Positions 7,245 through 15,617 are shown, counted from the first letter of the stretch. The stretch is DNA of 33,361 bases from an archaeon (GCA_021817005.1 JAKAWJ010000023.1:1-33361), one strand, 5' to 3'. Translations and numbers: made by a program. Notes: generated by a model from the letters alone, not told the origin.

Positions 7245-8423
7245 GTGGCGGAATCAGACTTCCCCAGTGTTTCAGACCGAATCAGGCGCATGCCCATGTC
7301 TGTGATAAGGGCGTTCTCTGACTCTCACTTGAGCGGAGATGTAATCAGGCTCACCGCAGGCGACCCCGACTTTAACACGCCGGAGTATATTGTAGAAGCT
7401 GCAAAGAAAGCGATGGTGTCAGGAGAGACTCATTATACTTCCGCCTTAGGTAAGTTAGAGCTTCGGGAAGCAATTGCCACCAAATTAAAGCGAGATAACG
7501 GCTTTGAAGCTGACCCCAAATCCGAAATTGCTGTGACCAACGGCGCCACAGGGGCGCTGTCTTTATCTCTGCTTGCAATACTGAATGAGGGGGACCAAGT
7601 GCTTGTCCCCGACCCGGGCTGGCCAAACTATGAACCAATGATCTTCGCGGCAGGGGGCACACCCATACGCTACCCTTTACGAAAGTCGGACGAGTTCCTA
7701 CCGAGACCGGAGGAAGTGGAATCCCTCGCAGGCGATAAATGTAAGGCGATAATCGTCAATTCTCCTTCGAACCCTGCGGGAAGCGTCTTTTCACGTGAAC
7801 TTCTGGAACAATTCATTGAGATCGCCCGAAAGAAGAGACTCTTTCTGCTTTCAGACGAAGTTTACGAAAAGATAATTTATGATAACATGAGACATGTGAG
7901 TATTGCATCACTAGAAGGAGCTGACGAGGTTACACTCACCATAAACAGCTTCTCAAAGACTTACGCAATGACAGGTTGGAGAATAGGGTATGTGGCAGGA
8001 CCAAAGAGCGTAGTGGGGGCAGTGGGGGCGCTTCAGTCTGCAATCAACACCTGCCCGAGCTCCATTTCTCAGGCCGCGTCACTCGCTGCCCTGCTGGGGC
8101 CACAGTCAATCGTTGACGATATGGTTGCAGATTATGCCCGAAGAAGAGCCAAATTCATAGGAGACCTTAGGGAAATCACCGGGCTCTGGGCGCCCTGGCC
8201 GCGCGGGGCATTCTATGCACTCGTGGATTTTTCGAGCATTAGTCCGTCTTCAAGTGAAATGGCCCGCCGGCTGATTACGGAAGCTCGAGTAGCAGCAGTT
8301 CCCGGGGCGGTGTTCGGAGAGCAAGCAGAAGGACATGTAAGGTTCTCATTCGCTTCCTCTATGAGAGAACTAGAACTGGCTGCGAAAGCAATCGCCGACA
8401 TGCTGAAGAAATGCAAGCAGTAG
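7245..8423 (+). CDS. Class I/II pyridoxal-phosphate aminotransferase (aspartate aminotransferase type)
   Basis: PLP-dependent aminotransferase of 392 residues in the AspB-like branch. The PLP lysine is K238 in SFSKTYAMTGWRIGY. Other family landmarks are NSPSNPAG (172-179), SDEVYEKI with the PLP-nitrogen aspartate D204, and R246 within GWRIGY. The YTSALG segment near residue 64 also fits. It probably moves an amino group between 2-oxoglutarate and aspartate or another amino acid, but the exact substrate is unknown. It starts on GTG at 7245. An AT-rich TTCTTATTAC lies 23-32 bases upstream, consistent with a leaderless message. An ATG seventeen codons in is an alternative start. Confidence 0.9.
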   Translation: MAESDFPSVSDRIRRMPMSVIRAFSDSHLSGDVIRLTAGDPDFNTPEYIVEAAKKAMVSGETHYTSALGKLELREAIATKLKRDNGFEADPKSEIAVTNGATGALSLSLLAILNEGDQVLVPDPGWPNYEPMIFAAGGTPIRYPLRKSDEFLPRPEEVESLAGDKCKAIIVNSPSNPAGSVFSRELLEQFIEIARKKRLFLLSDEVYEKIIYDNMRHVSIASLEGADEVTLTINSFSKTYAMTGWRIGYVAGPKSVVGAVGALQSAINTCPSSISQAASLAALLGPQSIVDDMVADYARRRAKFIGDLREITGLWAPWPRGAFYALVDFSSISPSSSEMARRLITEARVAAVPGAVFGEQAEGHVRFSFASSMRELELAAKAIADMLKKCKQ

Positions 8424-8659
8424 CACGAAACACTTCTCGGCTATCTTTTGGGCTCTCGCGCTCAGCACGAAATACGATACACCATTCTGGTACTCTACGG
8501 GCGCCACCTGTCGAGGAAGAGAGCCGGAAGCTAATCTCAGAAGAACTCGAGCCCAACGCCGACGCTGAATGCAGTGGAGAAGCGGTGTACCATTTCTGTG
8601 AACAGTTGTTCAAGGGCATGGGATAATGTGGTACCTGTGCATCATGTTACCGAGAAAAT

Positions 8660-9730
8660 ATGCGGTCGATTGGTTTTAGAAGCAGGGCGGGTGTCACCTT
8701 TTTCATCCTGATTTTGTCTGCCCTGATCGTTACAGAGGCGGTTTTTGCGAATGATTCTGGGGCGACAATTCAAAACTCGTACGTAAGCGTGCTAGGGAGC
8801 ACTACCAGCTATTACAGCATTGACGTATACTCCATGAACGGTTCCTTGGTGGCCTACGAGTATTCCGATGTGAGTGTCATGTCATTCAATTTACCTCAAG
8901 GCGAGTACATTATCGTTGCCCAGACACCTGAGCCAGGCTCACCGGTATATGGCAACGAATACAAAGCGGGGGTAGTCTCGGTTCCATATTGGTACTCATC
9001 GAACTATGCATACCAGGTCGCCCGTGCACCGTTTAACATTCAGCTGACTCCGGTTAATATCAGCTCCTTTGGTTGCACAACTGTACTAGTAAACTCCAGA
9101 TTTGAAAACGGAAGTGCAGTCACGCCATCGTGGGTCTATGGTTACCCCCTTGCTTACCCAGCAATCTACCCCTACAGCCAGTGCTCTGGCGGTTATTCGA
9201 TAGCACAGTCAAGCCAGAACACTATCAATATACCTTCTGTGCCATCGGTAATCACCGCCTACTACGACTACCCAGTGACTCTAGAAGGCGGTTCGGTCAA
9301 TGAGACAGTTGACGCAGGGGGCTTGCGCGCGAACGTTACAGTCAACTTCTGGCCAACATATATCTTCCTTCTCGGGAGCGCAGTCGCTGTACCTCCCATT
9401 CCTTCGTCTCTCTCTATAAGCCTGAACCAAACCTATACTTATGGATACTACTTCGCCACCCCTGCAGCCGAAACCGGATTTGCCACAAGCACTAGCCAAC
9501 CGCCATACGGCGCCCCTGGCGTATTTCCGACCAGCCCAGGCATTTCCGGCAGTCAGACAGCTCCAGGTAGTGGTGGCGCCCAACCGGTGATAGTGCAGTA
9601 TATCCAACCCTCAAAATCCATCGCAACCACTTCCGGCAGTCCTGAGCTCACACTTGTAGCCACAAGCCTTGTTGGGGCCGCCGCTGTAGCCTCGGTGGGT
9701 TATCTTATATCCAGACGGAAAACCATTTGA
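8660..9730 (+). CDS. Secreted, C-terminally anchored surface protein
   Basis: A 356-residue extracytoplasmic protein. An N-terminal hydrophobic signal segment covers about residues 11-29 (after MRSIGFRSR). The body is rich in Tyr, Ser and beta strands, with several N-glycosylation sequons (NGS, NIS, NET, NVT, NQT) and two cysteines that could form a disulphide. A Pro/Gly/Ser linker (about 275-320) follows, then a C-terminal membrane helix ending in SRRKTI. This is the layout of an archaeal surface protein anchored by its tail. The first domain resembles an Ig-like or carboxypeptidase-regulatory-like fold by eye only. No enzyme motif is visible. ATAAT-like bases about 8622-8630 could be its promoter. 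A membrane winged-helix regulator follows downstream. Confidence 0.75.
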   Translation: MRSIGFRSRAGVTFFILILSALIVTEAVFANDSGATIQNSYVSVLGSTTSYYSIDVYSMNGSLVAYEYSDVSVMSFNLPQGEYIIVAQTPEPGSPVYGNEYKAGVVSVPYWYSSNYAYQVARAPFNIQLTPVNISSFGCTTVLVNSRFENGSAVTPSWVYGYPLAYPAIYPYSQCSGGYSIAQSSQNTINIPSVPSVITAYYDYPVTLEGGSVNETVDAGGLRANVTVNFWPTYIFLLGSAVAVPPIPSSLSISLNQTYTYGYYFATPAAETGFATSTSQPPYGAPGVFPTSPGISGSQTAPGSGGAQPVIVQYIQPSKSIATTSGSPELTLVATSLVGAAAVASVGYLISRRKTI

Positions 9731-9926
9731 CGGCATGCAAATGCTGAAGCTGAACTCAATGATTACACTTGCCAGGTGCAGTTGCGCTCTTCCAGCTGGC
9801 GAAGACGACTCATCGCCCAAGATGGAATTCACGTAATGCGGAGCCCGTCTGCCTCCACCGCAACGACTCCCGCAGCCAACCCTGCTTCTGAGGGAACAGC
9901 CATAACCCCAAGTTCTACTTGAAAAC

Positions 9927-9951
9927 TTTGAGTCAAACCAAATTTGAACTC
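9927..9951. promoter_or_regulatory. Inverted repeat next to the promoter of the membrane winged-helix gene
   Basis: TTTGAGTCAAA (9927-9937) is a near-perfect palindrome. Its right half pairs again with TTTGAACTC (9943-9951). The element ends one or two bases before the TATA box at 9953-9961, in the region where TFB contacts DNA. It may be an operator, perhaps for the regulator it precedes. Confidence 0.4.
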
Positions 9952-9952
9952 A

Positions 9953-9961
9953 TCATTATAT
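9953..9961 (+). promoter_or_regulatory. TATA box of the membrane winged-helix gene
   Basis: TCATTATAT-type sequence lies 30-38 bases before the ATG at 9991, giving a leader of only a few bases. Confidence 0.5.
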
Positions 9962-9990
9962 CACAGGCTACGCCTCTGTGACCATTACCC

Positions 9991-10416
9991 ATGGAGCGAG
10001 CCAGCAAAGAGGAAGTTCTGACCGGCAGAACACTGCAAGTCTATGTTTTTATGACAAAACGAGGCGCACCTGTAGGGGTAAGAGAGCTTCAGCGCGCTAT
10101 GGGATTTGCTAGTCCAAGCGGCGCGAGCCATCACCTCGAGAAGCTGGAGCGTGCAGGCCTTGCGGAAAGAACACAAGAGGGACAATACCAAGTAAAACGC
10201 CAGGTTGATGCGCGTGTGTTCGCCAACTATCTACGACTAAGGACCCTAATTCTGCCGAGACAGCTTTTCTATCTCATCTTCTTCTCAGTATGGCTGGTCG
10301 AATATCTGGAATTCAGCGGGTTAAGGCCAAATCTTACTGCGCTGCTTGCTCTCGCAGCTGCCTCCGCATGCTTCGGCTTTGAAGCCCTGAGGTCCTGGCG
10401 CAGGGGACCTGCGTGA
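9991..10416 (+). CDS. Membrane-anchored winged-helix transcriptional regulator
   Basis: A 141-residue protein with an N-terminal winged helix-turn-helix (about residues 10-68: VRELQRAMGF, then SGASHHLEKLERAGLAERT and a wing). Two C-terminal membrane helices follow (about 88-104 and 112-130), with a basic tail SWRRGPA. Archaea have many such tethered ArsR/MarR-like regulators, thought to read signals at the membrane. The start is fixed by the ATG at 9991 with TATA box and inverted repeat upstream. Its neighbours are a surface protein and an MFS transporter in the same direction, either of which could be a target. The ligand is unknown. Confidence 0.8.
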   Translation: MERASKEEVLTGRTLQVYVFMTKRGAPVGVRELQRAMGFASPSGASHHLEKLERAGLAERTQEGQYQVKRQVDARVFANYLRLRTLILPRQLFYLIFFSVWLVEYLEFSGLRPNLTALLALAAASACFGFEALRSWRRGPA

Positions 10417-10536
10417 GCAGCCGCACAGAATCCAATGCTGGCTACATCTCAATTAATCAGATATCTTGAAGAAACCGTGAATGTGTTTACTCGCCCACCA
10501 GTCTTTTAGCATCGTTCTGAAACTTCCAACTTCAGT

Positions 10537-11766
10537 TTGCCAGAAAGAAGGTCAATTCTCTCCCGCGTCCTGCCGACCCAAGGGAACATCAGGATTCTTG
10601 TAGCCTACAATGCCATTCAGGGCGGCTATCTCGGTTACATTACTACGTTCTGGCAACCCTTTATACTTACGCTCGGCATCCCTGTTGCGACTATCGGCCT
10701 GCTCGAAACGCTGTCGGGACGTGCAGGAATTCTGGCGAGCCTGATGCAGTCCTTTGGCGGCAGGCTTTCAGACCGTGTAGGTCGTAGGGGCGTGGCACTT
10801 GCCGGTAGCCTATTTCTTATCTGCTGCTGGAGTGTCTCAACTCTTTCGTTTATCCTTCATACAACCATCCTGATCTATCTTGCATACCCACTCTGGAGCC
10901 TGAGCATAATGGCACTCCCGGTGCTCGATGCCGCAATAGCAGACACCGTTGACTCACACGAAAGATCCAAGACCTACGGAGTTTTCATGCTGGCAAATGT
11001 AATACCTGCTGCAGTTGCGGGAGCGGTGGCAGGGGTAGTATACCCCGCCACTGGCGCGGCGGCGCTTCTCCTCTTTGCGGCCGCTTTAGAGTCCATCGGC
11101 TTTCTTATACTTAGGAAAAACTTGAGAAAAATCCCACTAGCGAAAGTCGAGCAGGAGGCTGAGGAGGAGGCTTCCAATCTAGCTCAGGTTGTCAAAGATG
11201 CTGGGAAATACTGGCGACTGTTTGCTGTGTTCGCAGCAGACTCGCTGTCTTGGTCCATTGCCTCATCCATCGCACCCGCACTCCTCAAGGCTGTGCAGGG
11301 CTATACCAGTGTTGATTTCGGGATTATAGCCGCGGCATTCCAGCTAGGCGTGGCATTCGGAACCCTGCCAGGAGGACTATTTGCCAACAAAATCGGCTCA
11401 AGAAATCTTTTCGTAACTTCGGAACTCCTAGGAGCAATCACTTGGCTTGCATGGGGCCTTCATCCCGCGCCGGAGTTCGCTGGGATTTACGCCTTCATCT
11501 GGGGAACGGCGGTTTCAACATGGGTGCCGGTTCAGTTTCAGGTGCTGACAGCCGTTTTTCCTTCGGACAGGAGAGGCGGCCTGCTGGGAGCGGTTGCTGC
11601 ATTCAGGGGTATCCTGTCAACGGCAGGGCCTGTTTTCGCGGCGCTGCTTTATCTCCGGCTGGGTTATACCGCACCCTTTCTTATCGGCTCTGGAGCCATT
11701 CTGTGCACCGTACTTCTTATTGTCAAATTCATCCCTCCCCAAGTGGGCGCGGTCAGCCGGTCATAG
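10537..11766 (+). CDS. Major facilitator superfamily transporter
   Basis: A 409-residue polytopic protein with about twelve membrane helices. The MFS loop 2-3 motif is present as GRLSDRVGRRG (near residues 76-86) and is echoed in the second half by GGLFANKIGSRN. A charged cytoplasmic loop (KVEQEAEEEASN) separates the halves near residue 207. These features are typical of drug or metabolite exporters, and the substrate is unknown. The start is TTG at 10537, with an AT-rich CTTTTAG about 30 bases before it. No closer ATG precedes the first helix. It is followed by the promoter of the ABC operon. Confidence 0.85.
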   Translation: MPERRSILSRVLPTQGNIRILVAYNAIQGGYLGYITTFWQPFILTLGIPVATIGLLETLSGRAGILASLMQSFGGRLSDRVGRRGVALAGSLFLICCWSVSTLSFILHTTILIYLAYPLWSLSIMALPVLDAAIADTVDSHERSKTYGVFMLANVIPAAVAGAVAGVVYPATGAAALLLFAAALESIGFLILRKNLRKIPLAKVEQEAEEEASNLAQVVKDAGKYWRLFAVFAADSLSWSIASSIAPALLKAVQGYTSVDFGIIAAAFQLGVAFGTLPGGLFANKIGSRNLFVTSELLGAITWLAWGLHPAPEFAGIYAFIWGTAVSTWVPVQFQVLTAVFPSDRRGGLLGAVAAFRGILSTAGPVFAALLYLRLGYTAPFLIGSGAILCTVLLIVKFIPPQVGAVSRS

Positions 11767-11777
11767 TTCACCCAGCA

Positions 11778-11816
11778 CATATATAAAGAAACTCTTATAT
11801 ATCAAAGAAATCTTAT
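11778..11816 (+). promoter_or_regulatory. Promoter region of the regulator/ABC operon with two TATA boxes and a near-direct repeat
   Basis: Two TATA-like boxes occur, CATATATAAAG (11778-11788) and CTTATATATC (11794-11803). The second lies 32-41 bases before the GTG at 11835. Interleaved with them is a near-repeat, AAAGAAACTCTTAT and AAAGAAATCTTAT (about 11786-11799 and 11804-11816). A repressor bound there would cover the second TATA box and the transcription start. Autoregulation by the first gene is an inference. Confidence 0.45.
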
Positions 11817-11834
11817 GCACTCACGTATGCAACC

Positions 11835-12149
11835 GTGGTCACAATCGAATCGGTTGACGAGCTTGAGAGGATGCTGAAGGTGCTCTCAAACCCAATCAGA
11901 TTGAAAATAATCGCTTCACTACAGGGCCAGCCAAATCACGCTTACGCACTTGCTAAACAGTTGGGCCTTTCGTATCCACTGGCCCACCTCTACTTGGAAT
12001 CGCTCGAACGTGCGGGACTAATCGAAGGTAGCAGAGTATTAAGCATCGAAGACGAGCGCGAACGGATACTCTACAGATTGAAGGACTTCAGAGTCGAGCT
12101 AACACCTGAGTTCATAAGCAAGCTTGTAAATAGCGGAGGTCACAACTGA
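11835..12149 (+). CDS. ArsR-like winged-helix regulator
   Basis: A 104-residue DNA-binding protein. The winged helix-turn-helix runs from VLSNPIRLKIIASL (about residues 16-29) through YALAKQLGLSYPLAHLYLESLERAGLI (about 37-63) to a wing with ERERILYRLKDF. The 'LSNPxRLxII' opening is the ArsR/PadR-type signature of archaeal one-domain regulators. The start is GTG at 11835, close behind two TATA boxes. It is the first gene of a tight operon that continues with a two-TM protein, a 44-residue protein and an ABC exporter, so it probably controls that operon. No metal-binding cysteines are seen, which argues for a small-molecule or protein signal. Confidence 0.85.
   Translation: MVTIESVDELERMLKVLSNPIRLKIIASLQGQPNHAYALAKQLGLSYPLAHLYLESLERAGLIEGSRVLSIEDERERILYRLKDFRVELTPEFISKLVNSGGHN
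12135..12140 (+). promoter_or_regulatory. Shine-Dalgarno site that fixes the GTG at 12151
   Basis: GGAGGT ends ten bases before the GTG at 12151. It is one of the few strong ribosome binding sites in the window and lies inside an operon, where leaderless initiation is impossible. The next ATG (12178) would lack it. Confidence 0.6.
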
Positions 12150-12150
12150 C

Positions 12151-12498
12151 GTGGGAAGACTAAGAAACAAAATTGTGATGCTCTCTCCATCGCTTGGAAT
12201 GGGAGTCATAGTGCCTGTCGCGGTAATTTATGGTATGGTAGAGGGCCTTTCTGCGGTTGTCGGGCTCATCGCGATATTCTTTTCGCTTGTTGCCGCGGCA
12301 ATAGTGGGAGTGGTTGCGTTGACCACAAGCTTGGGAGTCTTCCTTGATGACGATGCATGGAGCGGTGCCGAAGAGCGTGAGAAGCTCAGGCTGTATAGGT
12401 CGTCAACAGAGAACCTGGCGAGGCAGATGGATGAGCTGAACTCGACCTTGGAACAGATCAGGGATGCGCTGAGACCCGAGGGAGCTAACCAGAAATGA
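12151..12498 (+). CDS. Two-TM membrane protein with cytoplasmic coiled coil
   Basis: A 115-residue protein with two membrane helices (about residues 14-31 and 33-57). A long charged amphipathic helix follows (about 70-106, EEREKLRLYRSSTENLARQM and onward) that looks like a coiled coil. I do not recognise the family. The position between a regulator and an ABC exporter, with a Shine-Dalgarno site and a 4-base ATGA overlap into the next gene, shows it belongs to the operon. It may tether or regulate the regulator or the transporter. The start is GTG. Confidence 0.75.
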   Translation: MGRLRNKIVMLSPSLGMGVIVPVAVIYGMVEGLSAVVGLIAIFFSLVAAAIVGVVALTTSLGVFLDDDAWSGAEEREKLRLYRSSTENLARQMDELNSTLEQIRDALRPEGANQK

Positions 12499-12629
12499 CC
12501 TCAACTACCGACTACGAACATATGGACGACCTAGAGCTCTTAGATGCGCTGACAGAAAGGGTGCGACGCGCGAGGTCCACTCTTATTGAAATAAGGGACC
12601 TACTGCTGAAGGCAGCAGGAGACGATTAG
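12495..12629 (+). CDS. 44-residue helical protein in the regulator/ABC operon
   Basis: A short gene below usual annotation cut-offs. Its ATG overlaps the TGA of the preceding gene (ATGA at 12495-12498) and it ends with TAG at 12627-12629. The peptide (MTSTTDYEHM at the start, AGDD at the end) is acidic-basic patterned and would form a single helix (about 10-41). The helical tail of its upstream neighbour has a similar pattern (LxxQxDELxxxLxxIRDAL versus LxxRVRRARSTLxxIRDLL), so the two may pair as a coiled coil. No function is known. The overlap and position are the evidence that it is real. Confidence 0.6.
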   Translation: MTSTTDYEHMDDLELLDALTERVRRARSTLIEIRDLLLKAAGDD

Positions 12630-12695
12630 GCACATGCGTCTGAACCAGCTACGTTCACTACGCAATTTCTCAATCAACACAGGCGTAGAATAATA

Positions 12696-13658
12696 ATGCA
12701 CCAAAACACTTCTGACGCCATCAATGCGGTTAGCCTAGTTCACAGCTACGACGGCAAAAAGAACGCAGTAGACGGAATGACCTTCAATGTCAGGCGCGGC
12801 GAAGTGTTTGGGGTTCTTGGTCGGAACGGAGCCGGAAAATCTACACTGATAAAAGTGCTCACAACGCTTATCCGCCCGACCGCGGGGAAGCTCACTATAC
12901 TCGGAATGGATCCCTCGCATAAGAGCGAGGAAATCCGGGCACGCATCGGCGTCGTGCAACAGGATGAGTCATTCGACTTTACGAGCGTGGAAGGAAACTT
13001 CGATATCTACGGGGTGCTGTGGGGTATACCCAAAGCGGTTAGAATAGAGAGGCGAGAGCGATTACTCAAGGAATTTGACCTGCTTGAGATAAGGAAAAAG
13101 AGATCATTTGATCTTTCCGGGGGCCAGAAACGCCGAGCGCAGGTGGCCCGGGAGTTCATGCATGACATGGATATCCTCTTCCTTGACGAGCCAACAGTTG
13201 GACTGGATGTAATCATGCGCAGAAATCTTCTCGACCTTATCAAAGAACAGGTTAAGGGGGGGCTTACCGTGGTGTTCACGACCCACAATCTGGAGGAAGC
13301 AGATTACCTCTGCGACAGAATTGCCGTAGTGGAGTCAGGTAAGGTAATCGCGTTGGATACGGTGGAAAATCTGAAGCGATTGTATGGCGGCAAAAAAACA
13401 GTGGAATTCGCCGTAGAGGGTTCTTCTGGCATCGAGCTCGTTCGAGCGGTAGAACAGAGTCTCGACGGAGAAAGCACTCTGAAGGTACTGAACGATGGAA
13501 CTGCACTGGTATTAACCGAGGACCCCAAAAAGGCTCTTCGAGTAGTAGTCGAAGCGTCTCAGAAGCTTGGGGTTCAGCTCGAATGGCTCAACGTTCGGAA
13601 AAACACCCTAGAGGATGTGTTTCTCAGTTCCATAGGTGAACAAAGGAGCGGAAACTAG
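12696..13658 (+). CDS. ABC transporter ATP-binding protein (DrrA-like)
   Basis: A 320-residue ATPase of an ABC-2 type exporter. The Walker A motif is GRNGAGKST (42-50), the signature LSGGQKRRA (140-148), Walker B ILFLDEP (160-166) and the switch histidine is in TTHNLEEAD. An additional C-terminal domain of about 90 residues (from 225) resembles that of DrrA-type drug or lipid exporters. The ATG at 12696 follows an AT-rich TAATAATG. The TAG at 13656-13658 abuts the permease ATG with no gap, so the pair is translationally linked. The substrate is unknown; drugs, lipids or toxic metabolites are typical for the family. Confidence 0.93.
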   Translation: MHQNTSDAINAVSLVHSYDGKKNAVDGMTFNVRRGEVFGVLGRNGAGKSTLIKVLTTLIRPTAGKLTILGMDPSHKSEEIRARIGVVQQDESFDFTSVEGNFDIYGVLWGIPKAVRIERRERLLKEFDLLEIRKKRSFDLSGGQKRRAQVAREFMHDMDILFLDEPTVGLDVIMRRNLLDLIKEQVKGGLTVVFTTHNLEEADYLCDRIAVVESGKVIALDTVENLKRLYGGKKTVEFAVEGSSGIELVRAVEQSLDGESTLKVLNDGTALVLTEDPKKALRVVVEASQKLGVQLEWLNVRKNTLEDVFLSSIGEQRSGN

Positions 13659-14393
13659 ATGGTACTTCCCCGAGTTTCCCGACTTGTTTACAGGAATTTT
13701 AAGGTAAACACGGACCCCGCATCGCTTGTAATCCTAGTGGGACTGCCCGCGATGTATCTTGTATTTTTCGGCTTTGGCTTCGGAGATCTGCTTTTCATCG
13801 CACCTGGGCTCATGGCTTTCCAGTCGGTTATGGCGGGCACGGTGGGAGGTGGGATGCTTTGGGCCGACAGGCGCTACGGAATGCTGGCTCAGCTGCTCGT
13901 GGGCCCGTTTTCCAGGCTGGATTATCTTCTGGGGATCATGCTGACCACTGTGATATTCGGACTGGCTGGTGCGGTTGTAATGTACGCAGTGGCGTTCGCA
14001 CTTCTTCACGGGGTCTATATCAGCCCACTCGGCTGGGGGTCTGTCGTAGTAACAATAACCGTGGGTTCGCTTTTCTTCGGCGCATTAATGCTCATACTAT
14101 CCGCATTAGTCAAATCCAACAACACCTACAACAGTATTCAAATTCTGGTGTTATTCTTCATAAACTTCGCGAGCACGGTGTTTTACCCCAATACACCTCG
14201 ATTGCCTGTGATTCTTCAAGTGCTCTTCCGGGTGAATCCTTTGTCATATATCGCTAATTTGGTGAGGGCGGGGTTTGATGGCACACTTGTGCCGGTAGAC
14301 CTGTTTTACCTCATCGGCCTTTTGACGGGAACAGTGATTCTGGTAGTGCTTGCAACTAGGACCTATATGCGCTCGGATATATCATATACGTGA
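13659..14393 (+). CDS. ABC-2 type transporter permease
   Basis: A 244-residue membrane protein with about six helices in the pattern of ABC-2 permeases (DrrB/NodJ type). A conserved-style segment is YxPNTPRLPVxLQVLFRVNPLSY-like around residues 171-195, matching the family's loop before the last helices. It begins with ATG immediately after the ATPase stop codon. It is the membrane half of the exporter encoded by this operon and the last gene in it. The 105 bases to the convergent radical SAM gene show no clear T-run terminator. Confidence 0.88.
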   Translation: MVLPRVSRLVYRNFKVNTDPASLVILVGLPAMYLVFFGFGFGDLLFIAPGLMAFQSVMAGTVGGGMLWADRRYGMLAQLLVGPFSRLDYLLGIMLTTVIFGLAGAVVMYAVAFALLHGVYISPLGWGSVVVTITVGSLFFGALMLILSALVKSNNTYNSIQILVLFFINFASTVFYPNTPRLPVILQVLFRVNPLSYIANLVRAGFDGTLVPVDLFYLIGLLTGTVILVVLATRTYMRSDISYT

Positions 14394-14498
14394 CCTGCTC
14401 CGAAAAATCCCTCAGAATACATCGAACTCAACAAAGACTGCAAAGTGGAACCTAGGAGGATAATAAGGCGTTCATGCTACTACGCTGGAATCAATGAT

Positions 14499-15554
14499 TC
14501 AGAAAACTGGAACAAACCTGAGTTCCTTGTGACCGGGCTCGAGCCCGCCTCGAATGGGTACCTTTTCACCACACTTTGGACAGCGGTTGTCTGCTGTCAG
14601 ATTCCAAGAAACTATGTCATATGAATCTCTGTCAATCAGGCGGTAACCACAGCCAGCACAATAGGTGTCCTCGTATTCGTGTCCAGGCACGTTCCCTATG
14701 TAGACGTACTTCAACCCAGCCTTCTTAGCGATTTCATAGTGACGCTCCAGAGTCTCGACTGGGGTGGAAGGAAGGTTCAGCATTCGGTAGTCCGGGTGAA
14801 ACCGCAGAAAGTGAATCGGCGTCTCAGGGCCCAAATTGTCATAGACCCACTTGGAAAGCTTCTCACACTCGGCTAGATCATCACCTACCTCGGGGACCAC
14901 CAAGTCCGTCAGTTCAAGGTGGATGCTGGTTCTGCGCTTTGCTTCCAGCAACGTCTCAAAAATAGGAGCCGGGTCTGGTATCCCGATATACCTCTGGACA
15001 AAAGACTTCTTTCCACTTCCTTTGAAATCAACTGTTAGGCAATCGAGAAACTTTGCCATTTCTGTGACAGTTTCTGGCGTCGCATAACCGTTCGAAACAA
15101 ATATGTTGAAGAGACCCTTGCTATGTGCAAGGCGCCCAATATCCCTAGAATACTCGATGTATATTGTGGGCTCATTGTAGGTGTAGGCTATGCCCTGGCA
15201 GCCAAGTTGCAGCGCCATCTCTACCACACGCTCATTCGATAACACCTCCCCTTCGGCTCTCCTTCGCTGGCTAATATCGAAGTTCTGACAATATTGGCAG
15301 AGCCATGAGCAACCGCTGGTGGCCACCGAGAAGATTCTCGACCCTGGTCTGTAATGGGTAACAGGCTTCTTCTCGATGGGGTCCACGTGACCAGTGATGA
15401 GGCGACCGTAGACAAGCAGTTCGAGCCTGCCATCGACATTCTGCCTTATCCCGCACAGGCCGACCTGACCTGACCCAATTTGACAGCGTCTCGCGCACGC
15501 AAGGCACCTTATGCGGCCAGAAGGAAGAAACTCATAGAGCTCCGCGTGCCGCAT
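14499..15554 (-). CDS. amrS: AmmeMemoRadiSam-system radical SAM enzyme
   Basis: A 351-residue radical SAM protein of the AmrS/PflA-like group (COG1180 type). The iron-sulphur motif is C82-x3-C86-x2-C89 (GCSWLCQYCQN). The family context HVDPIEKKPVTHYRPGS (56-72) and YTYNEPTIYIEY matches AmrS closely. Extra cysteines at the N-terminus (C17, C20, C24, C34) and a C-terminal zinc-ribbon pair (CAGCG...CPKCG) could hold a second metal site. In many genomes AmrS is encoded near MEMO1 and AMMECR1 homologues, but neither is in this window. The reaction is not settled from sequence. The ATG at 15554 is the natural start. Confidence 0.92.
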   Translation of the reverse strand: MRHAELYEFLPSGRIRCLACARRCQIGSGQVGLCGIRQNVDGRLELLVYGRLITGHVDPIEKKPVTHYRPGSRIFSVATSGCSWLCQYCQNFDISQRRRAEGEVLSNERVVEMALQLGCQGIAYTYNEPTIYIEYSRDIGRLAHSKGLFNIFVSNGYATPETVTEMAKFLDCLTVDFKGSGKKSFVQRYIGIPDPAPIFETLLEAKRRTSIHLELTDLVVPEVGDDLAECEKLSKWVYDNLGPETPIHFLRFHPDYRMLNLPSTPVETLERHYEIAKKAGLKYVYIGNVPGHEYEDTYCAGCGYRLIDRDSYDIVSWNLTADNRCPKCGEKVPIRGGLEPGHKELRFVPVF

Positions 15555-15617
15555 TTGACCCGATAGTCAAATGCAACCGTGAGTGATTAGGGTATTGGCT
15601 GAGATTGCGGACTGAGA

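Noticed and set aside
8411..8626. A 71-residue plus-strand frame overlapping the end of the aspartate-type aminotransferase.
   Set aside because: It has an Arg/Ser-rich start, no promoter or ribosome site of its own and no recognisable fold. The minus strand of the same stretch is equally open, so it looks like chance.
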